NCBI RefSeq assembly: GCF_013249045.1
Contig: NZ_JABRWP010000001.1
Location: 434,001 to 498,000, forward strand
Source of the DNA: Winogradskyella eckloniae
GTDB lineage: Bacteria; Bacteroidota; Bacteroidia; Flavobacteriales; Flavobacteriaceae
Length of the DNA stretch: 64,000 nt
Reading direction: 5' to 3'
Within the stretch, counting starts at the first letter, position 1. Each line of letters begins with the position of its first letter. The position numbers and the translations under genes are program-made. The notes beneath the pieces were generated by a model. The model was given only the letters and a program-made list of their open reading frames with translations. It had not been told where the DNA came from and did no database searches. Of this stretch, positions 35,896 to 43,772 are shown one piece after another.

Positions 35896-37734
35896 ATGGG
35901 TAAAACGTCCGATACAGGTTTAGTAACCGCAAAAGAAGTCGCTAAAGCAATTCATGCTGATAAGTATGGTTTTTTAGGCACCTTTTTTGGATGGATTTTA
36001 ATGAAAGTGCTTAAGATTTCTACGCTAAACAAAGTGTATAATCGCAATAAACACCTTAGTAAAGTAGAATTTCTTGACGGTATTTTGGATGAATTTCAAA
36101 TTAAGTTTGAAATCCCAGAAGAAGATATGAAACGGCTTCCTAAAGAAGGTCCTTATATTACAATTTCTAACCATCCGCTTGGAGGTATTGATGGGATTCT
36201 ATTGTTAAAACTAATGATAGAACAACGTAGTGATTTTAAAATTATGGCTAATTTTTTACTTCATAGAATAGAGCCGTTAAAACCATATATAATGCCAGTA
36301 AATCCTTTTGAAGAACGAAAGGATGTAAAAAGTAGTATTGCAGGATTTAAAAATGCCATATTACACTTAAGAGAAGGACATCCTTTGGGTGTGTTTCCAG
36401 CAGGTGAAGTATCTACGTATCGCGATGGCAAATTAGTTGTAGATAAAGCGTGGGAAGTTGCAGCAATGAAATTAATACAAAAAGCAGAAGTGCCAGTTGT
36501 ACCAATCTATTTTCATGCTAAAAATAGCCGTTTGTTTTATAGACTATCTAAGATAAGTGACACGCTGAGAACAGCTAAATTACCTTCAGAATTGTTAACG
36601 CAGAAGCGACGTGTTATAAAAGTTAGAGTGGGTAAACCCATTTCTGTAAAGGATCAAAAGGAGCATAGTAACCTACAAGATTTTTCAGACTTTTTAAGAC
36701 GTAAAACGTATATGTTGTCTAAAACATTTGAGGATAAGCCAAAAATTTTAGATAATCTACAATCGCAATTAAAGCCTGTAAAATTACCAAAACGAATAGT
36801 TACTCCAATTGCACCAGAAGTGATGATTGCAGAGGTAAATAAACTAAGAGAAGAAAATTGTAGACTATTAGAAAGTAAAAATTATGAAGTGTTTTTGGCT
36901 TCTGCAGAAGACATACCTAATATTCTAAGAGAAATTGGGCGATTAAGAGAAATAACCTTTAGGGAAGTCGGTGAAGGTACCAATGAAGCCATAGATTTAG
37001 ATACGTTTGACACCTATTATCATCATATGTTTTTATGGGATAATGATAAAAATATAATGGCTGGTGCTTATAGAATGGGCTTGGGCTCTCAGATTTTTGA
37101 ACGTTATGGTATTGATGGGTTCTATTTGCAAGATCTCTTTCGTTTTGAACCAGAATTGCACAAAATGATGAGCCAATCTATAGAAATGGGACGTGCATTT
37201 ATCATTAAAGAATACCAGCAAAAACCAATGCCATTGTTTTTACTTTGGAAAGGTATTGTGCATACCACATTGCGTTATCCAGAGCATAAATATCTTATTG
37301 GAGGTGTGAGTATTAGTAATCAGTTTTCTAATTTTTCTAAAAGTTTGATGATTGAGTTTATGAAGTCACATTATTACGATCCTTATGTTGCGCAATATGT
37401 ACATCCTAAAAAAGAATTTAAAGTAAAGCTACAAGATGCAGATAAGGAATTTGTATTTGATGAAACAGAAGCCGATTTAAATAAATTCGATAAAATAATT
37501 GATGAGGTAGAGCCAGGTGCTTTACGACTTCCTGTTTTATTAAAGAAATATATAAAGCAAAACGCTAGACTTGTTGCTTTTAATGTAGATCCATTGTTTA
37601 ATAATGCTGTAGATGGCTTAATGTACATTAAAATTGCAGATTTACCAGAAAGTACAGTGAGACCAGTTATGGAGGAGTTTCAGGCAGAATTAGAACGAAA
37701 GTTTATGGATAACCATGAACAGCATGATAAATAG
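35896..37734 (+). CDS. OlsF-like bifunctional acyltransferase (PlsC + GNAT)
   Basis: 612 aa fusion. Residues about 60-290 are a PlsC/lysophospholipid acyltransferase domain with SNHPLGGIDG (H93, D99; spacing H-x5-D rather than the usual H-x4-D) and VFPAGEVS (residues 166-173). Residues about 310-560 are an OlsB/GlsB-type N-acyltransferase domain (REITFREVGEGTN, HMFLWD, AGAYRMGLG). This is the OlsF architecture, which makes ornithine or related aminolipids by adding both acyl chains. The next gene overlaps by 20 bp. Confidence 0.8.
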   Translation: MGKTSDTGLVTAKEVAKAIHADKYGFLGTFFGWILMKVLKISTLNKVYNRNKHLSKVEFLDGILDEFQIKFEIPEEDMKRLPKEGPYITISNHPLGGIDGILLLKLMIEQRSDFKIMANFLLHRIEPLKPYIMPVNPFEERKDVKSSIAGFKNAILHLREGHPLGVFPAGEVSTYRDGKLVVDKAWEVAAMKLIQKAEVPVVPIYFHAKNSRLFYRLSKISDTLRTAKLPSELLTQKRRVIKVRVGKPISVKDQKEHSNLQDFSDFLRRKTYMLSKTFEDKPKILDNLQSQLKPVKLPKRIVTPIAPEVMIAEVNKLREENCRLLESKNYEVFLASAEDIPNILREIGRLREITFREVGEGTNEAIDLDTFDTYYHHMFLWDNDKNIMAGAYRMGLGSQIFERYGIDGFYLQDLFRFEPELHKMMSQSIEMGRAFIIKEYQQKPMPLFLLWKGIVHTTLRYPEHKYLIGGVSISNQFSNFSKSLMIEFMKSHYYDPYVAQYVHPKKEFKVKLQDADKEFVFDETEADLNKFDKIIDEVEPGALRLPVLLKKYIKQNARLVAFNVDPLFNNAVDGLMYIKIADLPESTVRPVMEEFQAELERKFMDNHEQHDK

Positions 37735-38734
37735 ATGGCTTTTTTTACTATTCCTTTGTCCTTGGTATTGTTTATCTCAAACACTAACAGGTACTGTTAT
37801 AGATAAGGTTACGCAGCAACCTTTAGAAACAGTTGCTATTTATTTTGATAATACCACCATTGGAACAACAACAGATCAAAATGGACAGTTTTCTATTTCT
37901 TATACAGATGCAGTACAATCCACGTTAGTATTTTCATATTTAGGTTACGAAAAGATTTTTATATCAGACTACAGGTTAAAGAGCCATATAAACGTAGAAC
38001 TTGTTGAAGCTGATAATGCATTAGATGAGGTACACATAGCATATGACGATGGTTTAACAAGACGTCAAAAACTAAGACTATTTAGAAAAGAATTTCTAGG
38101 TGTTTCTAAGTATGGTAAATCATGTAAAATACTAAATGAAGACGATTTAGTTTTAAAATATGATAAGGAGAATAAAGCATTATATGCAGATTCTAAAGTG
38201 GCGCTCATAATTGTAAATAAGGCATTAGATTATAAAATCACTTATGACCTAATGGATTTTGAAATTAATTTTAACTACGTAAATGAAAGAACAGCAGAAT
38301 TTACGGTAAAGTCGGTTTTTTACTATGGAACCTCTTTTTATAAGAACCTAGAGGATTCAGGTCAACCAAAAACAGTGAAGAGTAGAGCGCGCGTTTATAA
38401 GGGTTCTGTGCAACATTTTATGCGTTCGTTATACAATGAGAATTTAAGGGAAGAAGACTATTTAATCTTTTTTGACGGCTTTGTGGTTAAAGAATGGTCT
38501 TACTTTAATATAGAAATAATAGCAGAATCTAATTTTAAAAAGGTCACTTTAAAAGACAAGGTTTCTATATTGTATTCTAAAAATTTCCAATCAGAATTGC
38601 AGGTAGATATTGATGAGTTTTACGTAGATATTTATGGTAATTATACACCAATTGAAGGAATTTATTTTAGTGGCGCAATGGGAAAACAGCGTATTGGCGA
38701 TACGTTACCACTAGACTATGGAATTCTTAAATAA
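37715..38734 (+). CDS. CarboxypepD_reg-like surface protein
   Basis: 339 aa; start at ATG 37715, overlapping the acyltransferase gene by 20 bp (ATG 37724 is also possible). The signal peptide ends at CLSQ. Residues about 24-95 are a carboxypeptidase-regulatory-like beta-sandwich (LTGTVIDKVTQQPLETVAI and STLVFSYLGYEKIFI). The remaining about 240 residues are a beta-rich domain seen in flavobacterial envelope proteins. Function unknown; it is likely periplasmic or outer-membrane associated. Confidence 0.78.
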   Translation: MNSMINRWLFLLFLCPWYCLSQTLTGTVIDKVTQQPLETVAIYFDNTTIGTTTDQNGQFSISYTDAVQSTLVFSYLGYEKIFISDYRLKSHINVELVEADNALDEVHIAYDDGLTRRQKLRLFRKEFLGVSKYGKSCKILNEDDLVLKYDKENKALYADSKVALIIVNKALDYKITYDLMDFEINFNYVNERTAEFTVKSVFYYGTSFYKNLEDSGQPKTVKSRARVYKGSVQHFMRSLYNENLREEDYLIFFDGFVVKEWSYFNIEIIAESNFKKVTLKDKVSILYSKNFQSELQVDIDEFYVDIYGNYTPIEGIYFSGAMGKQRIGDTLPLDYGILK

Positions 38735-38735
38735 A

Positions 38736-38761
38736 AAACCCAGAACGTTTATTCTGGGTTT
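38736..38761. terminator. Bidirectional terminator
   Basis: AAACCCAGAA-CGTTTA-TTCTGGGTTT gives a perfect 10-bp stem with a 6-nt loop directly after the stop codon, between convergent genes. Confidence 0.85.
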
Positions 38762-38776
38762 GTAACTTATATATGT

Positions 38777-39256
38777 CTAAATGCCTTTAAACCATTCTTG
38801 AAATTGTTTTCCAAGTAAAAAAGTTGGTTTCATTTGGCCACCTAAAGCAGCCACTAAACTCATAATCCAAGCCACAAGTAATACCAGCCACATGACTATA
38901 TTTACAAATGGTATCCAAGAGGTTACCATAGCTATTATAATGAAACCTAGCACTTGTCTAACATAAAAAGAGCCAAATTCCGTTTTGTTATTGCTGTTCA
39001 TAATAATGGCTATTACCCAACCAATGAAAGTAATATGAGCAATGATACCTACATTTTTACCATCACTTAATACTTCTTTGGCGTCGTCTGCAAAATCACT
39101 TGCCGCTTTTTTTGCGTCATCTGCAAATTCTTTAGCATCATCGGAGAATTCACTCGCCTTTTGGCTTATTTTATCACCTGCTTTTTTTACACCTTCTTTA
39201 GCGTCACCTATCATATCTTCAAGGTCATCACTTAAATTCTTGTTATCGTCTGACAT
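38777..39256 (-). CDS. DUF4870-like membrane protein with amphipathic N-terminus
   Basis: 159 aa. Residues 1-65 are charged heptad/11-mer-like helix (SQKASEFSDDAKEFADDAKK, then AASDFADDAKEVLSD), the same style as the next upstream protein. Residues about 70-150 resemble DUF4870, with hydrophobic helices (VGIIAHITFIGWVIAIIM and VNIVMWLVLLVAWIMSLVAAL). It is an inner-membrane protein of unknown role. The shared opening (MS-D/E-x-NKNL) with the neighbouring gene suggests a pair of partners. Confidence 0.7.
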   Translation of the reverse strand: MSDDNKNLSDDLEDMIGDAKEGVKKAGDKISQKASEFSDDAKEFADDAKKAASDFADDAKEVLSDGKNVGIIAHITFIGWVIAIIMNSNNKTEFGSFYVRQVLGFIIIAMVTSWIPFVNIVMWLVLLVAWIMSLVAALGGQMKPTFLLGKQFQEWFKGI

Positions 39257-39313
39257 TCTTTTATTTATTAGTATGGGTTAGACTATAAAGTTAGCAAAAA
39301 ATGTGATTAGTTT

Positions 39314-39943
39314 TTATTTCTTACCAAACAACTTTTGGAAGAAGCCTTTTGTTTTTTGTTTCGCTTCTGTATACGTTTCTTTAGCATCTTCTGCTAAATC
39401 TTCTAATTTATCTTCTGCAGCATCTGCGAGTTTTGAAGCTTTTTCTTTAGCGTCGTCTGCAAATTCACTAATCTTTTCGCTAGCCTCTTCTGCAAATTCT
39501 TGTGCTTTCTCTTTAGCCTCAGAATATGTTTCTTTAGCGTCTTCTGCTAAATCAGATGCTTTTGCTTTAGCGGTATCTGTAAGCTCGCTAATTTTCTCAC
39601 TAGCTTCACCTGCAAGTTCTTTTGCTTTGTCTTTTGCTTCGTTATAAGATTCTTTAGCATCTTCTGCTAAATGTGCTGCCTTGTCTTTGGCTGCATCTGA
39701 AAATTCGCTAATTTTTTCACTAGCTTCATCAGCTAATTCACTAGCTTTATCTTTGGCGCTACCTAAGGCTTCTTTGGCATCATTGGTCAAGTTTGAAGCT
39801 TTATCTTTTGCTGTATCTAATGTTGCTTTAGTTTCACTAATAGCTTCATTTGTAGCGTCAGTTACATGTTCTGTTGTTGTTTCTAAGCCTTCTTTAGCAG
39901 AATCTACAATGGACTCATCTAAGTTTTTATTTTCTTCAGACAT
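39314..39943 (-). CDS. LEA-like amphipathic repeat protein
   Basis: 209 aa composed almost only of A, K, E, D and S with regular L/F/I positions. Three tandem 40-residue repeats (residues 55-94, 95-134, 135-174) each read DAKE..-EAKDKA-x-E-LA-x-EASEKISE-x-x-D-x-AK-x-KA-x-x-LAE, with an 11-residue subperiod like LEA group 3 or apolipoprotein-type helices. The C-terminus is KGFFQKLFGKK, a basic-aromatic membrane-binding tail. It is predicted to be a long helix that folds on membranes or under stress. Confidence 0.75.
   Translation of the reverse strand: MSEENKNLDESIVDSAKEGLETTTEHVTDATNEAISETKATLDTAKDKASNLTNDAKEALGSAKDKASELADEASEKISEFSDAAKDKAAHLAEDAKESYNEAKDKAKELAGEASEKISELTDTAKAKASDLAEDAKETYSEAKEKAQEFAEEASEKISEFADDAKEKASKLADAAEDKLEDLAEDAKETYTEAKQKTKGFFQKLFGKK
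39422..39781 (-). repeat. Three tandem 120-bp repeats inside the LEA-like gene
   Basis: The three 40-codon units of the gene above lie head to tail. The 11-codon unit that follows them (AAEDKLEDLAE) and a partial fourth unit show the expansion took place in multiples of 11 and 40 codons. Confidence 0.75.
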
Positions 39944-40045
39944 ATCTTTTAATTAATGTTAAGACCGTAAAGTTAGTAAAATAAGCGTGTTATATACCTA
40001 GTTGTGAAAAAATCATAAGGTAGCGGTAGATGCAGTATTGAAGCG

Positions 40046-40810
40046 CTATCGCAATAACATAACTAATCCGCCTACAGCAGTAACAATTAATATAAAGCGT
40101 CTGTAGTTAACATTAGATATGCGTTTTACAATTTTTACACCTATAAAAAAGCCAAGTAGAACAGCCGGAATTAAGACTGAATTTAAAACCAAAGTATCTA
40201 CAGAAACGGTTTTCCAAATAAAAATATGAAAGGGGAGTTTAATAACATTAATGATAAAAAATAACCATGCTGCTGTACCAATAAATTCATTTTTTGGAAA
40301 TCGCATGGTTAAAAAATAAATATTAGCAACAGGACCAGCTAAATTGCCTATCATAGTAGTGAAACCGGCTAAAAAGCCCATGCTAGAAGAAAAAAGTTTA
40401 TTCTTGGGTGGTTCTGTTGATTTTATTCTCTCCAGAAATAACATTATAAAAACGGAGACTATAATAATGACGGCCATTAGTTTTTTAAATACATATTCAG
40501 AGATGTCATTACCAACCCAAACACCAACTAACACACCAACAACCATCCAAGGCATTAGCTTTTTAATAATTCCCCAATCGGCATGTCTGTTGTAATACAG
40601 AACGGCTAAGATATCTGCACAAATTAACATTGGTAATAAAATGCCAGTAGAGGCTTTTTCTCCAAATACAAAGGCTAATATTACAATGAGAATTATACCA
40701 ATGCCTTTAATACCCGATTTGGATAAACCCAATAAAAAAACTGCGAAACTAATAGCAATCCATTGCAGCGCAGTTAAATTATAAGACTGAAGTATATCTA
40801 AATAGGTCAA
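40046..40810 (-). CDS. TauE/SafE-family permease
   Basis: 254 aa, about seven to eight transmembrane helices. Family features are FAVFLLGLSKSGIKGIGIILIV at the start and SMGFLAGFTTMIGNLAGPVANIYF in the middle. The family exports sulfite, sulfoacetate or other organosulfonates; the actual substrate is unknown. It lies beside a VOC gene on the same strand. Confidence 0.88.
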   Translation of the reverse strand: MTYLDILQSYNLTALQWIAISFAVFLLGLSKSGIKGIGIILIVILAFVFGEKASTGILLPMLICADILAVLYYNRHADWGIIKKLMPWMVVGVLVGVWVGNDISEYVFKKLMAVIIIVSVFIMLFLERIKSTEPPKNKLFSSSMGFLAGFTTMIGNLAGPVANIYFLTMRFPKNEFIGTAAWLFFIINVIKLPFHIFIWKTVSVDTLVLNSVLIPAVLLGFFIGVKIVKRISNVNYRRFILIVTAVGGLVMLLR

Positions 40811-40831
40811 TGATTAAAGATTATAATTACG

Positions 40832-41218
40832 TTATAGAAAAGCTTCGTCAACGGGTTCCCACAGTTCAATTTTATTGCCATCGTTGTCTAAAATCCAACC
40901 AAATTTCCCATAGTCGTATTCTTCCATTTTACCCACTATAGTAACACCTTCTTCTTTTAAGGCTTTTAATAATTCTTCTAAATTTTCAACTCTATAGTTA
41001 AACATAAAGTCTTTTTTAGAAGGCTCAATGTATTTGGTGTCTTCTGCAAACGGACTCCATTGTGTAGAGCAATCTTTACCTTGCTTATCTTTCCACCAAA
41101 AGGTGCAACCGTAATCATCTGTATTAAAACCTAGATGTTTTTTGTACCAGTCTTTTGTTGCTTTAGGATCTTTAGTTTTAAAAAATAATCCACCAATGCC
41201 TGTAACTCTTTTTTTCAT
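40832..41218 (-). CDS. VOC-family (glyoxalase/bleomycin-resistance-like) protein
   Basis: 128 aa. A VOC fold of two beta-alpha-beta-beta-beta units is suggested by GGLFFKTKDPKATKDWYKKHLGF and FGWILDNDGNKIELWEP. E117, in IELWEP, is a likely metal ligand. Substrate unknown. Confidence 0.85.
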   Translation of the reverse strand: MKKRVTGIGGLFFKTKDPKATKDWYKKHLGFNTDDYGCTFWWKDKQGKDCSTQWSPFAEDTKYIEPSKKDFMFNYRVENLEELLKALKEEGVTIVGKMEEYDYGKFGWILDNDGNKIELWEPVDEAFL

Positions 41219-41234
41219 CGAAAATTTGTTTTCG

Positions 41235-41252
41235 TTCCCTTGAAACAGGGAA
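41235..41252. other. Small hairpin upstream of the VOC gene
   Basis: TTCCCT-TGAAAC-AGGGAA is a 6-bp stem with 6-nt loop, lying between the DUF1801 stop and VOC start (minus strand). There is no T-run. Confidence 0.35.
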
Positions 41253-41305
41253 TCTAGTTAAACTCAATACCTACAAGGTTTTTGGAACTATGCAGGAAAC
41301 ATTAT

Positions 41306-41761
41306 TTATTTTTTTATTGCCTTTTCGTAAATTTCTATCCATTCTTCTACGGACATTTTCCCTAATAACTGTTCAATTAAATCATAAGGAATATCTTCCA
41401 TTTTTTTAAACCGAACACAACTTTTTCCCATGTCTAATTTGTATTTACAATGTTTGGGATACTCTTCTACAAACCAATCGTATAATTCTTTTTTGGCATA
41501 CATACCAGAATGATATAATGCAATAAAGTTTTTTTGAGATGCCAAATTTATAAAGGGTAAAGGCGGAAAAGGTTTGCAATGATAACCATCTGGATAAATA
41601 GATTTTGGAACGTAATATCCTAACATACCATAACTCATACCTACTTCTAAGCCCTTAGGCATATTCTTTTTTATAAGCTCATTTAGTTTTGTAATTGGTG
41701 CTTTTCTGTCTTCGGGAAGTTGATCGATATATTCTTCTGGTGATTCAGCTTTATAGGTCAT
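41306..41761 (-). CDS. DUF1801 family protein
   Basis: 151 aa with a YdhG/YjbR-like fold: SPEEYIDQLPEDRKAPITKLNELIKK at the N-terminus, LEVGMSYGMLGYYVP in the middle and GKSCVRFKKMEDIPYDLIEQLL at the C-terminus. Function unknown. Three bp separate it from the DUF4199 gene upstream. Confidence 0.88.
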   Translation of the reverse strand: MTYKAESPEEYIDQLPEDRKAPITKLNELIKKNMPKGLEVGMSYGMLGYYVPKSIYPDGYHCKPFPPLPFINLASQKNFIALYHSGMYAKKELYDWFVEEYPKHCKYKLDMGKSCVRFKKMEDIPYDLIEQLLGKMSVEEWIEIYEKAIKK

Positions 41762-41764
41762 AAT

Positions 41765-42232
41765 TTATTTCGTTTTTCTCTGTAAAATTAATCCTGAAAT
41801 TAAAGATATAATAAATCCGATAATAGTCACAAGAACTAGCATGAATAATGCTGCAGTTGTACTGGTCAATGCTACAATTTCATCAGTCTTTCCTTGGTCA
41901 ATTAATTGCTGTTCATATTTACTAAAAAAAGTAGGATTAATAAATTTAGTATAAATAAAATCTGCTATTGCAATGCCTAAACCAACGAGCAAAGAGATAA
42001 GAATACCTATTAAAATAGCTTTACCTAAAGAGATAGAACCATTGTTAACATGATCTCTGTAATGTTTTATTCCAAAGTAAATAAATGAAAGTGATAGAAA
42101 TATTGAAACATAACCAAGAACTTCATTGGTGGAAGAGTCTAAATTTTTAATACCAAAAATTAAATGCAAAGTGAAAACAGCAAAGCCTGTTACAAGTCCA
42201 TATAGTCCATATTTAATAATGGTATTTTTCAT
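41765..42232 (-). CDS. DUF4199 family membrane protein
   Basis: 155 aa with four predicted membrane helices (YGLYGLVTGFAVFTLHLIFG; NEVLGYVSIFLSLSFIYFGIK; LGKAILIGILISLLVGLGIAI; and a C-terminal pair). Typical of DUF4199, common in Bacteroidota, function unknown. Adjacent to a LuxR-type membrane regulator, which may control it. Confidence 0.85.
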   Translation of the reverse strand: MKNTIIKYGLYGLVTGFAVFTLHLIFGIKNLDSSTNEVLGYVSIFLSLSFIYFGIKHYRDHVNNGSISLGKAILIGILISLLVGLGIAIADFIYTKFINPTFFSKYEQQLIDQGKTDEIVALTSTTAALFMLVLVTIIGFIISLISGLILQRKTK

Positions 42233-42335
42233 TATAATTGATTTAAAATATACTACAAAAGTAAGTCTGACTCAACGATATGCACTCATACTAAAGTACC
42301 AAATGTGGTCATACTTTAGTACTTTATCCCATATT

Positions 42336-42746
42336 TTATATGATTTTGTAATTTTTAGCAATTTGAAGGGCGTGTGTTCTTCGTTTTGCATCTAACTTAG
42401 AAAGAAGACTTGAAACATATGTTTTTATGGTGCTTTCGGAAAGGAATAGTCGCTCTCCGATTTCTTTATTAGACAATCCTTCTGAAATACCTAAAAGTAC
42501 TTCGTACTCGCGTTTGCTAATATCTAAATCTTCTATTTTTTTATGATTTATTTCTAGTGAAGGTTTGGATTGCTTTTGAAGACTTTTTTTATTAAGATAT
42601 ATACCTATGAAGAAAAAAACGATTGCAATTATAGCAATTGCAAATTCTATTTTTAAATCTCCAGAAATGATGGTGTATTTACTTAATTGAAAAAGTAGCA
42701 ATAATGCCAAAATGAGTAATGTAAAAACGATAATTGTTTTTTTCAT
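42336..42746 (-). CDS. Membrane-anchored LuxR-type regulator
   Basis: 136 aa. Two N-terminal transmembrane helices (about residues 3-18 and 33-51) are followed by a LuxR-family helix-turn-helix at residues about 73-135: SKREYEVLLGISEGLSNKEIGERLFLSESTIKTY is the classical GerE pattern with T and K near the recognition helix. There is no receiver domain. The DNA-binding domain is tethered to the membrane, so the stimulus may be membrane or envelope state. Target genes unknown; the DUF4199 gene beside it is one candidate. Confidence 0.85.
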   Translation of the reverse strand: MKKTIIVFTLLILALLLLFQLSKYTIISGDLKIEFAIAIIAIVFFFIGIYLNKKSLQKQSKPSLEINHKKIEDLDISKREYEVLLGISEGLSNKEIGERLFLSESTIKTYVSSLLSKLDAKRRTHALQIAKNYKII

Positions 42747-42755
42747 TTTATAAAA

Positions 42756-43694
42756 TTAGCAAAATTTAGCTTTAATCTTATCTACAATAGTTTGCGAAAG
42801 TTTTATGTTACTTTCAATAGTCCAACCTGCAACATGTGGTGTTAGTAAAACATTTTCGGCTTCTATTAAATATTGAAACGCCACTGGCATATTATCGGAA
42901 GTGAATAAATTTTCAAAAGACGATTTTTCGTATTCTAAAACATCTAAACCAGCACCTAATATTTTACCCGATTGTAATGCTGAAACTAAATCTTTGGTTA
43001 CAACAGATTTTCCACGTGCTGTATTAATTAACCAAAACGGTTTTTGAAACCCGTTTATAAATTCTGAATCTACCATATTTATGGTTAACTCGGTTTGTGG
43101 TGTATGTAAACTTAGTACATCTGCTTTGTCTTGTAATACTTCTAAAGGCACTTGTTTAGCATTGGCATCTTCAACATTATCTTTTAAATCGTGACATAAT
43201 ACCTCTACATCAAAGCCTCTTAGTTTTTTAGCGAATGCTTTTCCCATATTGCCATAGCCAATGAGTCCAACGGTTTTACCATCTAATTCTAATCCTCTAT
43301 TGTCTTCTCGTAACCATTTGCCTTGTCTTACTTCGTTGTCAGCTTTGTTCAGTTTATTAAAGAGCGACAGTAACATCCCTAAGGCATGTTCGCCTACGGC
43401 ATTTCGGTTGCCTTCTGGAGCAGAAATGAGATGAATGCCTTTTTCTTTGGCATAATCACAGTCTATATTTTCTAAACCTGCACCAACACGTCCTATAAAT
43501 TTTAGGTTTTTAGCGGCATCTAAAAAGTGTTGGTCTATAGAGAAACGACTTCGAATTATAAACCCATCGTAATCTGCAATTTTGGCTTCAATTTCGGCTT
43601 TAGAAGAGGTGTAATCTGTGTGATTTGTGAATCCTAAATCATTAAGCTGATTTAAGAGTAGCGGATGGTTAGAATCTAGGTGTAATACTTTCAT
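42756..43694 (-). CDS. D-2-hydroxyacid dehydrogenase (SerA-like)
   Basis: 312 aa NAD-dependent dehydrogenase. The nucleotide motif is GLIGYGNMGKAFAKKL (near residue 145). Catalytic residues lie in INTARGK (Arg), ILGAGLDVLEYE (acidic), and TPHVAGWT (His). The N-terminus (residues 1-95) forms part of the substrate domain. It is shorter than typical SerA (no ACT domain), so it may be D-3-phosphoglycerate dehydrogenase of the short Bacteroidota type or another hydroxyacid dehydrogenase. Confidence 0.9.
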   Translation of the reverse strand: MKVLHLDSNHPLLLNQLNDLGFTNHTDYTSSKAEIEAKIADYDGFIIRSRFSIDQHFLDAAKNLKFIGRVGAGLENIDCDYAKEKGIHLISAPEGNRNAVGEHALGMLLSLFNKLNKADNEVRQGKWLREDNRGLELDGKTVGLIGYGNMGKAFAKKLRGFDVEVLCHDLKDNVEDANAKQVPLEVLQDKADVLSLHTPQTELTINMVDSEFINGFQKPFWLINTARGKSVVTKDLVSALQSGKILGAGLDVLEYEKSSFENLFTSDNMPVAFQYLIEAENVLLTPHVAGWTIESNIKLSQTIVDKIKAKFC

Positions 43695-43772
43695 TAATTG
43701 TAACTTAAAAGAATCCTTTAATTTAAGGTTTAAAAATAAGGAAGACTTTTTAATTGATGTAACCCTTTTGAT

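Noticed and set aside
39303-39956. Plus-strand frames opposite the LEA-like gene
   Set aside because: Shadow translations of the tandem repeat, made of A/S/L only.
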